Source: Pleurostoma richardsiae (taxonomy: Eukaryota > Ascomycota > Sordariomycetes > Calosphaeriales > Pleurostomataceae). Taken from it: DNA of 64,000 nt. A model generated the notes under the pieces. It saw nothing but the letters and a program-made list of their open reading frames with translations, was not told the DNA's origin and ran no database searches. The stretch covers positions 1-64,000 of the forward strand of contig JANBVO010000060.1 in assembly GCA_030052745.1 (NCBI GenBank), given 5' to 3'. The stretch's first letter is position 1. Every line of letters starts with the position of its first letter. The translations under genes were made by a program, and so were the position numbers. Positions 21,784 to 32,109 of the stretch are shown here, piece after piece.

Positions 21784-23526
21784 CGAACGACGCCGAGGAC
21801 CGAGTGGGCGAACTTGCTTCGAAACATCAGCGCTGCATCAGTAGGAGTTCACGGGACGGCCGTCTTTGGGCTGACGGGATTGCGTGTGGGAGCGGCTCTT
21901 TCCTCTATAATCATCCGACACTTCTGTCTATATATAATTCCGCTTGCGGCTGTCGCCCGTCTGTTGTACGGCATAGCCGGTCTGCTTTTGCGTCGCACGG
22001 GACATAGCATAGCCGGCAAGGGAACTTGGTCGTCCGACCCTCTTTCCTTTTCTTTCCTTCTTCCTTCTCTATACGTACATACAATAACTACAACACAGCA
22101 TTCGCAACATCAAGTTGTCTCGAGAGCCGAAAGCCCCTGCATCGGAGGGGCCGGTTCAAGATGGACAGCGTTGCGGATGCTTTTTCTTTGGGTTTTCAAT
22201 AACGTGTATGATAGACGGGCATTGGGAGAGATGAGCCGGAAACGAGCCGTCTAGCTCGTGTGGGAGATAGGAACAGGCTGTGCGAATCAGAGCACCCTCA
22301 AGAAAGATGCCAGTAGATGTATATTCCAGAGAACAAGTGTGATTATGTGTCGCGTTGGGTTAGTCAAGCTGCTCAAGTACTACCAAGCTCCCTCTTTTTT
22401 TGCGAATCAGAGGCCTAGGCACCTTTGTATGCATGTATCCCATAATATCACTCAAGAATGGAGACAGACGTCCTCAGTTAAGAGCAAAGAGAAAGGAGAG
22501 GTGATCGAAGCCCCTCTGGCCCCTCTATCCCTAGAGACAAGGCGTAGAACAATGTAGAACGATGTGAAAGAAACTATGAACATGGAGAAACGCGGTCATA
22601 TCCTCAGCACCAGGTTTATAGCAACGCATACCTAGTTGGGAACTAGTCTATAGACTTTAGGAGCAGGTCTCCTGCCAGGCCAACAAGTATGTGTCCCTTC
22701 ATTTCTCATCATCATTATCACAAGGCTGACGGAGTAAGTGGCTGCGCGAGGCTGAGACTGAGGGACTGAGGGACTGAGCGTGCGTGCACGGCCCCTGGCG
22801 GGTGAATTTCCAATTTCCGCGGCGCTAAGCCTAAAGGGGCAGGATCCCAGCAGCTGCGTCGCGCTCTGGGCTGCGTTGGCCACTCAGATGGCCAGGCCAG
22901 CTTGACCTCTGTGAACTTTTTCTTCCAGACCTCTGTGGGAAATAATACCTGGATCTCCAACGCCAGCCCGTCTCGCCTTCCGTTCATCGATCAAACCGTC
23001 GCCTCCATCTCAGGCCCGTCTCACTCCTGTACCAACACGCCCTTCTCTGTCTTTGATACCCCAGGAACCGCCCGGCAAACCCTCCGTCCGGCCTGACCGT
23101 TGTCTTTGCTCGAGGAGACCAGACAGCAAGCAAGCAAAGCCAAAGCAAAGCTCCTGCGCGCGATTCCCGGTCCCCACCTGCTCTGCTCCGACAGCTCTGC
23201 CTGCCGCCTGCCTCCCTGCATCCTACCTCTCTTCTCCCGCGAGGAGGATCCGAAAGAGAACAGTGAAGGGATTGTGACATCAGACTGTGCGGTCTTGCTC
23301 CGTTTGACTTGCCGTCCCTCCGTCCTTCCTCCCCCGCCGACTCGCACTCTTACCTCCTCCCTTCCAGCCTTAGGATGGCCAACGTGAGCTCCTCCTCCTC
23401 CTCTTCCTCACTTTAACTTGCGTTTTCTCACTCTCCTCCCCCTCTTCCTCCTTTCCTTACCTCACTCCCACGCCCGCGACTCCTGCTCTCCCATCCCACG
23501 CCAAGTCGCTTGATGCCCCCAACGAC
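21784..23526. other. Intergenic between Zds1-like and phosphoesterase-like genes
   Basis: 1.7 kb holding the 3' UTR of the Zds1-like gene and, from about 22900, a C/T-rich leader for the next gene. The octamer GGACTGAG is repeated in tandem at 22763-22778. An ATG at 23374 followed by a GTGAGC could be an upstream coding exon, but its acceptor would be weak, so it is not included in the gene model. Confidence 0.45.
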
Positions 23527-25837
23527 ATGCCTGTGTCTGTGTCTGCATCTGCGCCCGCCGTCATCATGCCTCCTAAGCCACGGGGAGCGTGGCCACTGCA
23601 AGCGAACCCGATGCTAATGTCGCCTCTGTCTCAGCAATCTCGTCAGCCATACAACAGCCAGGGCTACAACCTCCCCAACGGCGCAGCTGGCCCACACGCT
23701 GTCATACCGGCTCCGGGAGCCACGCCCCTACTGCCAAACCAAGGCCGAGTAGTGCAGAGCGGGCCGGTCAGAGTTCTCTGCATCGCCGACGTTCGAGGTA
23801 AGGATCCTTTGCCTGCACGGCCTTTATGCGGTGGTTAACAGAGTGGCCTGTCTAGGCAATCTGAGATCTTTGAACGACCTTGCGAAGCAAGCGAATGCGA
23901 ACTACATCATCCATACTGGCGATTTCGGCTTCTACGATGACACCTCGTTGGAGCGCATCGCTGACAAGTGAGTGCCCACACGTCGCGGTTGCATACGTCA
24001 CCGCTAACATCTTACGCTGCCCAGGACCCTCAAACATGTTGCCCAGTACTCGCCGCTCATCTCCGAGCCGGTAAAGAAGGCTATTCAGCAAGGTGGCTCT
24101 GGCCCGGTCAAGTCGCGGTTCCCGCCGCACGAGCTACCCCTGTCCGAGCTTCCTCTCCTTATCTCTGGTGAGCTCAAGCTTGATGTGCCTGTATACACTG
24201 TCTGGGGTGCCTGCGAAGATGTCCGAGTACTGGAGAAGTTCCGCTCCGGCGAGTATAAGGTACACAACCTCCACATAATCGATGAAGCGCGGTCGATGCT
24301 GCTAGAGATCGGTGGTGTCAAGCTTCGACTACTAGGTCTCGGTGGTGCTGTCGTGATGCACAAACTCTTCGACAATGGCGAAGGCCGGACTACGATTGCC
24401 GGTGGGCAGGGTACCATGTGGACGACTCTGCTTCAGATGGGCGAGCTCGTGGACACGGCAAATCGGGTGTATGACCCCACCGAGACCCGCATCTTCGTTA
24501 CTCATGCGTCCCCGGCCCGCGAGGGTATTCTGAACCAGCTGTCCGTTACTTTGAAGGCGGACTTCTCTATCTCAGCCGGCCTTCACTTCCGGTATGGAAG
24601 CTCGTACAACGAGTTCAGTGTCAACCCCACTCTAGACCATTACCGCGGAAAGCTGGCTGCCAGCAAGGCCTCTTTCAATGACGTGTGGGAGACCGTTAAG
24701 GGCGAGGTCGAGCCCGCGATTCAGCAGAACGAGGCACAGCAAAATCTCCTAAAGAACGCACTCGGCATTGTCGAGAAGATGCCGGTGACTGCTGCTGGCG
24801 GCAATCCGTTTGGTGGAGCCCCAGCAGGTGTTGCTGCACTTGGCCAGGTGGACGAGAGTGCGTTCAAGAACATGTGGAATTTCAACTTGGCCGACGCCGC
24901 GTTCGGCTGGCTAGTGCTAGAGATTCAGGACGGTAGGATCGGCACTGAGATGCGTGCTCAGGGATTCAACTTCTCCCACCGCGGCGCCAAGCAGAGCAAT
25001 GCCCAACAAGCTAGCCAAGCTCCCGCGACCACCTCCTCTGGACCTCTACCGAGTGCGGCACCTCCCGCGACACAGACTGCACCCACAACAGCCCCTCTAC
25101 CTCAGAGGCAGCCCTCTCAGCAGGCACCTAAACCCGCCGTTGCGACTTCTGTTTCGCAGTCGACCACTCCGAGCCAAGCCAAGCCTGCAACGCCTGCCCC
25201 CATTCCCACATCGACACCTGCTCCGAGAGAGGGTGACAAGACTGCGGGCGCTAATGGCACTGCGAATGGTCCAGAGTCAGCGCCGTCTCCCGCACCCAGA
25301 ACCCCAGCCGGTGACATTATTGGGCTATTCGTCATGAACGCTACCGGGGATGACCATATACGGGACATGTTCGCAGAAGAGGACAAGCCGAAGATCCTGA
25401 AGATCGATAAATGGGGTGCTACGAACAAGGTGGTGCACTTCAAGACGCCAGAGGAGCGCGACGGAGCGCTGGAACGTCTATCCGATGAGTACAAGAGCCG
25501 ATCACAGGAAGATCGGTCTAAACCTCTCGTGCGAATCTTCCAGCACCGTGAGAACAAGCCCTTCGACCGCAGAACGGGTGGTGTTGGTACGTGGGGAAGC
25601 AGCGCACGGGGCGGAGCTAACGCGGGCGCTGGCGGACGAAGCGGCTACCAGAGCGGCGGCGGCGGCGGCGGCACTGCCTCTGATAGCGAAGGAGCGGGCC
25701 GTCGCGGTGGCCGAGGTGGCTCGCGCGGTGGACGGGGCGACGGCCGTGGCCGTGGAGGACGGGGCAGAGGAGGCCTTAAGGGCGAGGGTGGCAGCGCATC
25801 GCCGGCACCAGCACCAGCAACGCCCGCGGAGTCGTAA
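23527..25837 (+). CDS. Calcineurin-like phosphoesterase-fold protein with RRM-like segment and RGG tail (DUF2433-like)
   Basis: Three exons, 23527..23797, 23856..23967 and 24025..25837, give 731 residues. Introns have donors GTAAGG and GTGAGT. After a Pro/Gln-rich lead, the fold begins at RVLCIADVRGNLRSL. Motif I is DVRG at 88-91 (Arg where active enzymes have His), motif II is GDFGF at 112-116, and motif III is GACED at 189-193 where active enzymes have GNH. THASP and GLHFRYG probably correspond to the later His motifs. A linker of Ala/Pro/Thr/Gln (about 360-460) leads to a segment resembling an RRM (IGLFVMNATGDD to ALERL), then an Arg-Gly-rich tail of about 80 residues. Metal binding may be altered or lost. 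An RNA-linked role is inference from the tail. The start is the first in-frame ATG and is uncertain. Confidence 0.78.
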
Positions 25838-26710
25838 TCGCGACCTCGCCGCATCCTTGTTGGGCTCCTTTCGTTCCGGTGTCAGGATCTACTAGGGGGG
25901 ACGGAGTCGTCTTCACTACCATCCCACGTGTCACAATTATATGGCCTCTTTATTTTTTTTTGCTCCTCCTACACCTCCATTATCTCTGTCCGCCTTCTTC
26001 GAGGGTGGTGAGACTTCTGTCACCATAGTCGTTGATTCATAGCTTCCGAGGTCCTTACACGCTTTCCCTCTGTTAGGTAATTTCTATGTTGGCTCGGAAA
26101 AGAAATCGAGATTCTTCCTTTTACTGCGCGTGTGAGAGCTTCATGCTCGGCATCGGGGAGTTTCGAGATGGAGCCAGAGGTCGTGTAGGTTTTAGTTATG
26201 GTAATGCCAGGTCAGCTTTTTGTTCTGGTGACTACTGTGGATGACTTCCAGATGTCTGCCTGCTTAGTGGTGAGCTGTCTGCTGTAGAGAGCGACTCTTT
26301 CGGATATCATAGGCTCAATACTGGAAGTTGAAGTGCCAGCGAGATGTGTATCATTCCATCAAGCGATATACTCGCCTTTTCGGAACGCGACGCCAAGTCA
26401 GGTTCGACGCAGAAGCAATTTATAGACTCAGGAGAAACGCAGAGCGGTGTTGAAAGAATTGAATTATGCGGCGGAACTTCCTCTCCGACGGAATATGTGC
26501 GGTCTCTGTGAGAATATACTACAGCCTCTCTGCCGTTGCAACCGTCCTTTCAAGTTCCTCTTTTGTAGCCCTTTTGCTGGTCCATGTAGTAGTACAGATT
26601 TGTTATACAGGTCTACCCTCCGCGACGTATCGAACTTATTTTCAGGACGGAGGTGGTCTAATTCTGGTCCTAGGTGTCTCTTCTAACTTTCCACTGAAAA
26701 GCAGTCACCT
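25838..26710. other. Convergent 3' region
   Basis: 873 bases between the stop codons of two convergent genes, so it contains both 3' UTRs and terminators. It is T-rich on the plus strand with a poly-T run near 25952. I see no coding sequence. Confidence 0.5.
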
Positions 26711-27729
26711 TTATTTCGCATTCTTGGGCTTCAGCCCCTTATGTATAGCGGCCACGCCGCCGGTCAGGTTCTCGTACCCGGTCCCGCCGACGACGAACCC
26801 GGCGTCGACGATCATGTCGCGGAACTCCTCCTGGCTGGGGAACCGCTCGATGCTCTCGACCAGGTACTGGTAGCTGTCGCGGTCGCCGGCGACCAGCTGG
26901 CCGATGAGGGGGATGGCGCCGAACGACCAGCGCTTGTAGACGGCGTTGAACAGCGGGTGGGCGTCGGCCTTGCTGAACTCGAGGCAGGCGAAGACGCCGC
27001 CGGGCTTGAGCACGCGGTGGGCCTCGCGCAGGGCGGCGGGGATGTTGGCGAAGTTGCGGATGCCGAAGGCGACGGTGTAGAGGTCGACGCTGGCGTCGGG
27101 GACGCCGGCGGCGCGCAGGTCCTGCGCGTTGGCCTCGAGGAAGGACAGCGCGGCCTGCTGGGAGGCGGGCAGGGCGAGGGAGCGCTGCCGGCCCACAGCG
27201 AGCATGGCGGGGTTGATGTCGGAGATGGTGACGCGCACGTCGGGGTTGCCGTTGACGACGTGGGCGTTGTGGAGGTGCCGGAAGGCGATGTCGCCGGTGC
27301 CGCCGGCTATGTCGAGGATGTGCTGGGGTGCTGGGGGGAAGGTGGCGGAGGAGCCCGGGTTGAGGGAGGAGACGAAGTGGTCCCTGGAAGCACATGGTGT
27401 TAGCAACTTGACTTCCCCTGAGGGCGTCGAGAAGGGGAAACCTACTTCCAAACGCGGTGCCAGCCGAAGGACATGAGGTCGTTCATGCGATCATAAGACT
27501 CGGCCACGCTGGTGAATACGCCGGCCACCCGCTCGGTCTTCTCAGACTCCGTGACGGTCTCGAAGCCGAAGTGGGTGGGCCGGTCGGGTGAAGAGGACGG
27601 GCCATTGGGTGTGGTTGATGATGATACAGCGCGGGACTGGAGGCTGGAGGTGAGGACGGGTCGGATGTTGCGGGAGGAGCAGCCGCGGAGGGAGGAGGCG
27701 AGGGGTCGGAGGGCTGATCGGGACGCCAT
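26711..27729 (-). CDS. COQ5: 2-methoxy-6-polyprenyl-1,4-benzoquinol methylase, mitochondrial (COQ5)
   Basis: Two exons, 27729..27446 and 27383..26711, give 318 residues. Donor GTAGGT and acceptor CTTCCAG join inside a lysine codon to give [15 protein letters not shown], exactly the family block. The enzyme is the S-adenosylmethionine-dependent C-methyltransferase of ubiquinone synthesis in the mitochondrial matrix. The SAM motif is [11 protein letters not shown] (119-129), followed by [19 protein letters not shown] and [14 protein letters not shown]. The first 60 residues are Ser/Arg-rich without acidic residues at the start, as in import signals. It ends near the 3' end of the phosphoesterase-like gene and shares a strand with two upstream genes. 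Confidence 0.95.
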
Positions 27730-28095
27730 GCTGGGCAATTGGCGTGTCTGAGAGGACTGAGGAGAGCTGTTCAAAGAGTGTCAGTCGATGCAGAAGGCTG
27801 AGGAAAATACAGGATCGTCGTCGTCGTGGCTGGTGAGCCGCCACAGCTGTGGCTGGTCCCACAGCCTTGTGTGGGGTGACAGTGCCAACGCACACGACCC
27901 ATCGGACAGGGTGGGGAATCGAAACGGAGAAGATGGGAAACGGTGGACAGTGGATCTTCCTCCTATCCGTTTCGAGATAAGAGGCGCCGCCGCCCGACCC
28001 ATCAGTAATCGCTTTCGTCTCCGGATTACTTTCCTCAAGCATATAGATGAGGCCGACGCCTTCCATGACGAGGAATACTACTATGCTTGCTTACC
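27730..28095. other. Intergenic upstream of COQ5
   Basis: 366 bases holding the COQ5 promoter and leader and the 3' UTR of the small membrane protein gene. A donor-like GGTAAGC lies just after the stop of the latter (minus strand, near 28094), so a 3' UTR intron is possible. Nothing else is recognised. Confidence 0.4.
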
Positions 28096-28239
28096 TTAAA
28101 CAGACTCTACCTGAGACCGCCTGGCTTGGTGCATCGCCCGAGTGAAGTTGATGATCCACTGGCGGGCGTACCAGGAGACGACGCAGATGATGAACAGGAG
28201 GAAGAAGACGATCAAGGCGATGGCGCTGTTTGGACCCAT
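28096..28239 (-). CDS. 47-residue single-pass membrane protein, unknown function
   Basis: A short ORF from ATG at 28239 to TAA at 28098..28096. The peptide has a short polar start (MGPNSA), one strong hydrophobic helix (IALIVFFLLFIICVVSW, about 7-23), then an amphipathic basic tail with YARQWIINF and RAMHQARR. By the positive-inside rule the C-terminus would face the cytosol or matrix. It sits in a 870-base gap between COQ5 and the E1 alpha gene on the same strand, too wide to be a plain spacer. I do not recognise a family. The layout resembles small membrane subunits or regulators, but that is only shape. A chance ORF is possible, though the clean helix plus basic tail argues against it. Confidence 0.55.
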   Translation of the reverse strand: MGPNSAIALIVFFLLFIICVVSWYARQWIINFTRAMHQARRSQVESV

Positions 28240-28597
28240 TGCGCGTATCGTGCGTATGTGTTGATAATTGTAGCTTCGAGGATTGTTTGATCACGATGTA
28301 TCGTCTAGGATAGGTGTGCTGTTCTCAGTCTGGCGATGATGTGGGAGTAGTTTCAATGTGGTGGTGTTGGACTTTGCGATTGGAGAGTGGCGATGGCAGG
28401 AAGGTGTTGTTGAAAAGGAAGCCTTGGAAGGCATCGAAGAAATCACTTAAAGAGTGGCTAAATATGACCTGATGTTGTGCTGTGGATGAGGCAGTCGGCG
28501 ATGCATGGGAGTCGACCGAGATACTGGTCTGCTCACGGAGCAATGCATTCGTTAGGGGGTAATGTGTTCTCAAAGGTGTATTTCGACGACGATGCTT
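28240..28597. other. Intergenic between small membrane protein and E1 alpha genes
   Basis: 358 bases on the upstream side of the 47-codon gene and downstream of the E1 alpha stop. It must hold the 3' UTR of the latter and any promoter of the former. No motif is claimed. Confidence 0.4.
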
Positions 28598-30027
28598 TTA
28601 AGGATTCAAGGTCTCCTTCCCTCCTTCAAAATCGCCAAGGTCGTACTCGTCGGGGTATTTCTCCAGATGCGCCTTCAACTGCCTCATCTGCGCCTTCAGA
28701 TCAGGGGTCAGTTCCTCATAGACATCTTCGAACATGGCTCGGATGGGCGGTTTCTTCTCCCTCTCTGCCTCCTGAAACGCCTTCATGATATCCCGCCTAA
28801 TGCTATCACGCGCTTCCTTCTCTTTAGTATCATCCCAAATCCCCTTTGCCTCCATCCACTTCCGTAGTCTCGACATAGGATTGTCTCTCCTTTTCCACTC
28901 TTCAACTTCTACCCTCGCACGATAAGCAAAGGAGTCGTCGGATGTGCTATGGTGGCCGATTCGGTATGTGAGCGCCTCAATCATGACGGGCTTGCCGCCA
29001 TCTTGAAGGGCCATCTTCCTCGCCCGCTTCGTCGCCTCCCGTACCGCCCACATGTCGTTGCCGTCAACCCGAATCGTGTCGATGCCATAGCCGATCCCGC
29101 GGCTGGCGATCCCGTCTCCACGATACTGTTCTAGCGCTGGTGTCGAGATGGAGTACCCGTTGTTCCGGCAGAAGAAGATCACCGGACATGAGCGTGTTGC
29201 CGCAATGTTAAGAGCCGCATGGAAGTCCCCTTCACTTGCGGCTCCCTCGCCGAAGTACACAGCCACGACCCTCGCAGGGAGCGAGGAGTCATGCAGCCGC
29301 TGCATCTTCAGGGCGTACGCCGCGCCGGATGCTTGAGGGATCTGGGTTGCCAGGGGCGATGATATCGTATGCTGTCAAAAAAATCAGCGACAAGGGGCTG
29401 TGCCAAACAGCAGAGAACTGCACTTACAATATTTAGCTCTCTGCTACCGTAATGCACTGGCATGTTCCTGCCCCGGCCACTGTCATTCTTATTCGCAAAT
29501 AGCTGGTTCATGAAGTCCTTCGGCGTGAATCCGCGCTGCGCAAACACGCCCTGCTCACGGTACTGGCAGAAGATCACATCCTCCTTGGTCAGTGCCGACG
29601 CCGACCCGACGCACACCACTTCCTCACCAGCTGATACCATGTAGAAGCTGATACGGCCCTGGCGTTGAGAGTCGTACATGATGACGTCCATGATGGAGAC
29701 AAGAAGCATGTCCCTGTACAGCTTGATGACCTCCTCGTCGGTCAGGTCCGGCTTGAACGCCGGATCCACTACGGCCCCATTCTGGTCCACCACGCGGTAG
29801 GTGGGCATCGCCGGGTACGAGGCGGGATGCTCGAACTTGAGGGAGTTGGTGAATGCGCTCTTCACGGCGCCCGGGAAGGAGACATATTTCGAGTCTGGGC
29901 GCTGGGAGAGCGACCCAGCAGCCCGGACATGCCTCACTGCGCGAAGGGCGACAAGGGTCGGCGGTCGGCGGGGCCGAGAGCTGCGGGTCAGGCACGACGG
30001 CGCCGGTGTGGGGAGCCGGATCTTCAT
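28598..30027 (-). CDS. Branched-chain 2-oxoacid dehydrogenase E1 alpha subunit, mitochondrial
   Basis: Two exons, 30027..29428 and 29371..28598, give 457 residues. Donor GTAAGT and acceptor TTGACAG join in phase 0 inside LNIHTISSPLATQIPQ, a conserved family block. With E1 beta it decarboxylates the 2-oxoacids of valine, leucine and isoleucine in the mitochondrial matrix. The thiamine-diphosphate motif runs from GEGAASEGDFHAALN (241-255) to NNGYS (270-274). The regulatory phosphorylation loop is present as YRIGHHSTSDDSFAYR. The Arg-rich, Ser-rich first 40 residues fit an import signal. It is divergent from the Ufd4-like gene across about 2.1 kb. Confidence 0.94.
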
Positions 30028-31208
30028 ATTGACAAGTCTTCTCTTATCATGTGGTAGGATATCTGCTCTCCGGGGGTTCAGGTATCACTAAGAAGAGAAT
30101 TGGCAATTCAGCATGATAAAGGACATTGAAGATCTGTGAGGAATGCGGAGGTTCACCACTTGTTACGAGGTGTAGTTAAGCCGAAGAGTTCCATGCCAGG
30201 CCCGACGTCATCTTGGGCCGACACAAAGCGAGCGGCGGGATGGCGGGGTTCCAACTGCTCCCTCCGCCTTTTAGTGCGAAACGCAGACCTAATGTGTAGA
30301 AAGACCACTGCAGGGTAGGTCAGTTGGCATTTCAGGCCTGATTCTGGATACCTAGGCAGGTAGGTGAAGCTGATGCCTCAAGCCAATTCCTGGTTGATAG
30401 AAAGTCTAACAAGATGATGAGCTACTGAGCTCAAGGATCTGCCACGGCGCGCCCAATAGCAGCCCATACTCCTCAACGAACGAATATAGTGTGACGATTG
30501 GGGCTGAGGTATCACTAGCTGAGTACTCCTGCTGAAAGATATGCTTTGATTTCTTTCCACGGCTTGGTCGTCCAAAGGGTCGATAGAGCTTGTACGGCTT
30601 AAAGTAGTACACATGCTGGAACTGAATGCTGGAACTTATGGGCATCCGCTTCAGTACAGTAATTGTGTAGCAAGCCCGGCATTAATCTTCTCAGTGCCTT
30701 GTCATGAAGCTGGAACTCTCTTTCGCAAATGAGTTTCGACCAAGCTCCCTAGTAATCTGTTCCTTTCTACTCCCTGAGCGTCCAGCTACGGGGCAACGTA
30801 CAGCCTGACGGCAGCCCTGTGCAATTAGGCACGGATGATAAGGTGATCAGCCACGTTCAGGGGCTTCAGAGGTGCCATACCGTAGGACTGCTCCACCCCA
30901 CCGTGGAAGACCGGGATGACGTTTCGACGGTTTCGACGGTTTCGGCACCGTAAACTCGATGACAAAACCGTGCACTTGCCGGACTGTATGCATAGCGGCT
31001 CTGATACGGTACCCCAGAGGGGCAAGCCTGGCAAGGCATAACTTCCCGACACCCAACCTTGCGGCAAGGTTACCAACCTTGAACCATCCGCCATGATTGT
31101 GTTCTGACGAAGACTGTGACTGCATCCATCGCCTGTGATCTGACATTGCTACTGAGCCATCGATGCCAGCGCAAAAGGAGCGCCTGCCTGCGACGTAAAG
31201 CATCGAAC

Positions 31209-31228
31209 ACCGACCGACCGACCGACCG
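31209..31228. repeat. ACCG tetranucleotide repeat, five copies
   Basis: Five perfect tandem copies of ACCG lie upstream of the probable leader of the Ufd4-like gene. The tract is non-coding as far as I can tell. Confidence 0.9.
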
Positions 31229-31500
31229 TTATCCGTGACCGCCGGCCTGCCTCATGGCGTAATCCATGGCAGAACGAACAACTGCAAGCCCGCGCCCCAG
31301 ATCGGTTGTCGATAACCATCGTCCTGCGCGCCTGCCTTCGTCGTCTCCGGCCTCGTCCGCGTCCGCCTCCGCGACTACCTCAGCAGTCCCAGGCTCTCGA
31401 CCGGTCGCGCCTGCCCTTTTCGCCTCGGCTTCTCCAAGGTAGGTACTTCACTTCACCTCCACTCGCTCGCACCTTCCTCGTCACTTGCCTCGCCTTCGCT

Positions 31501-31545
31501 TCACTTCACTTCACTTCGCCGCGCTGCTGCGCTGCGCTGCGCTGC
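31501..31545. repeat. TCACT and GCTGC pentanucleotide repeats
   Basis: Three tandem TCACT units (31501-31515) are followed, after ten bases, by four perfect GCTGC units (31526-31545). Both lie in the C/T-rich stretch before the Ufd4-like start codon, probably transcribed leader. Confidence 0.85.
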
Positions 31546-32109
31546 ACCTTCCATTCCATTCCCAACCCACGCCTACCCGTCGCTCCTTCCTTTTTCCTCG
31601 TTTGCCCGCACCCACGTCGCTGCTGCCGCTGCCGTGACGCCTTCCTTCTCTCTCGGGTCTCACGGTTCATCCCAAGTCACCCCAGGCTCGCTGCTCACGG
31701 CCCCTCCCCGCCTTTTGCGAACCTTCACGCACACACATTTTCCTTTTCTGCAGCCTGACAGCAACAAAATTTCCGTGAACCTTCCTCACACCCGCAAACC
31801 CAAACCCAAAGCCCGATACCTCATTCTGCGGGAGGACCAGATCGTCATACAACCCTACTGGCCTAGAAGAACCACCTACATCACCCCGTTCTGCTGTTCC
31901 CGTTCCCACTTCCATCGCCACCACCCAGCCTTTGGCCCTTCTCGTCCTGCCTGTGCACGCACGCCTCTCGGCGACGCATGCAGGGCCAGTAGGAAAGCCA
32001 GCTTCACGCGAATCACCCGAGTCTCCTGAGCACTACCCGCCGCCGCCGATCCCGCACCCGTCTATCTTCTCTTTTCCACTGCCGATGGCCGTGGACCACA
32101 TATTTACTC

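Larger units (their letters stand above)
30028..32109. other. Divergent upstream region with short tandem repeats
   Basis: 2.1 kb between E1 alpha (minus) and the Ufd4-like gene (plus). From about 31300 onward it is C/T-rich and probably a long leader of the ligase gene. It holds several microsatellites, listed separately. ORFs of 118 (30847..31203, minus) and 150 codons (31306..31758, plus) lack any family signature. Confidence 0.45.

Noticed and set aside
22740-22780. GGACTGAG direct repeats as a regulatory array
   Set aside because: Only two perfect copies in tandem plus a partial one; too little to claim function.
23374-23526. Possible upstream coding exon (ATG GCC AAC then GTGAGC) for the phosphoesterase-like gene
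   Set aside because: The only in-phase acceptor ends in CCAAG and has no good branch point; the ATG at 23527 is simpler. It remains an open alternative.
30847-31203. 118-codon minus-strand ORF
   Set aside because: No recognisable motif, overlaps the repeat-bearing intergenic region, and other frames are equally open in part.
31306-31758. 150-codon plus-strand ORF before the Ufd4-like gene
   Set aside because: It lies in a C/T-rich leader-like stretch with pentanucleotide repeats; the translation is low-complexity Arg/Pro/Ser and has no family signature.
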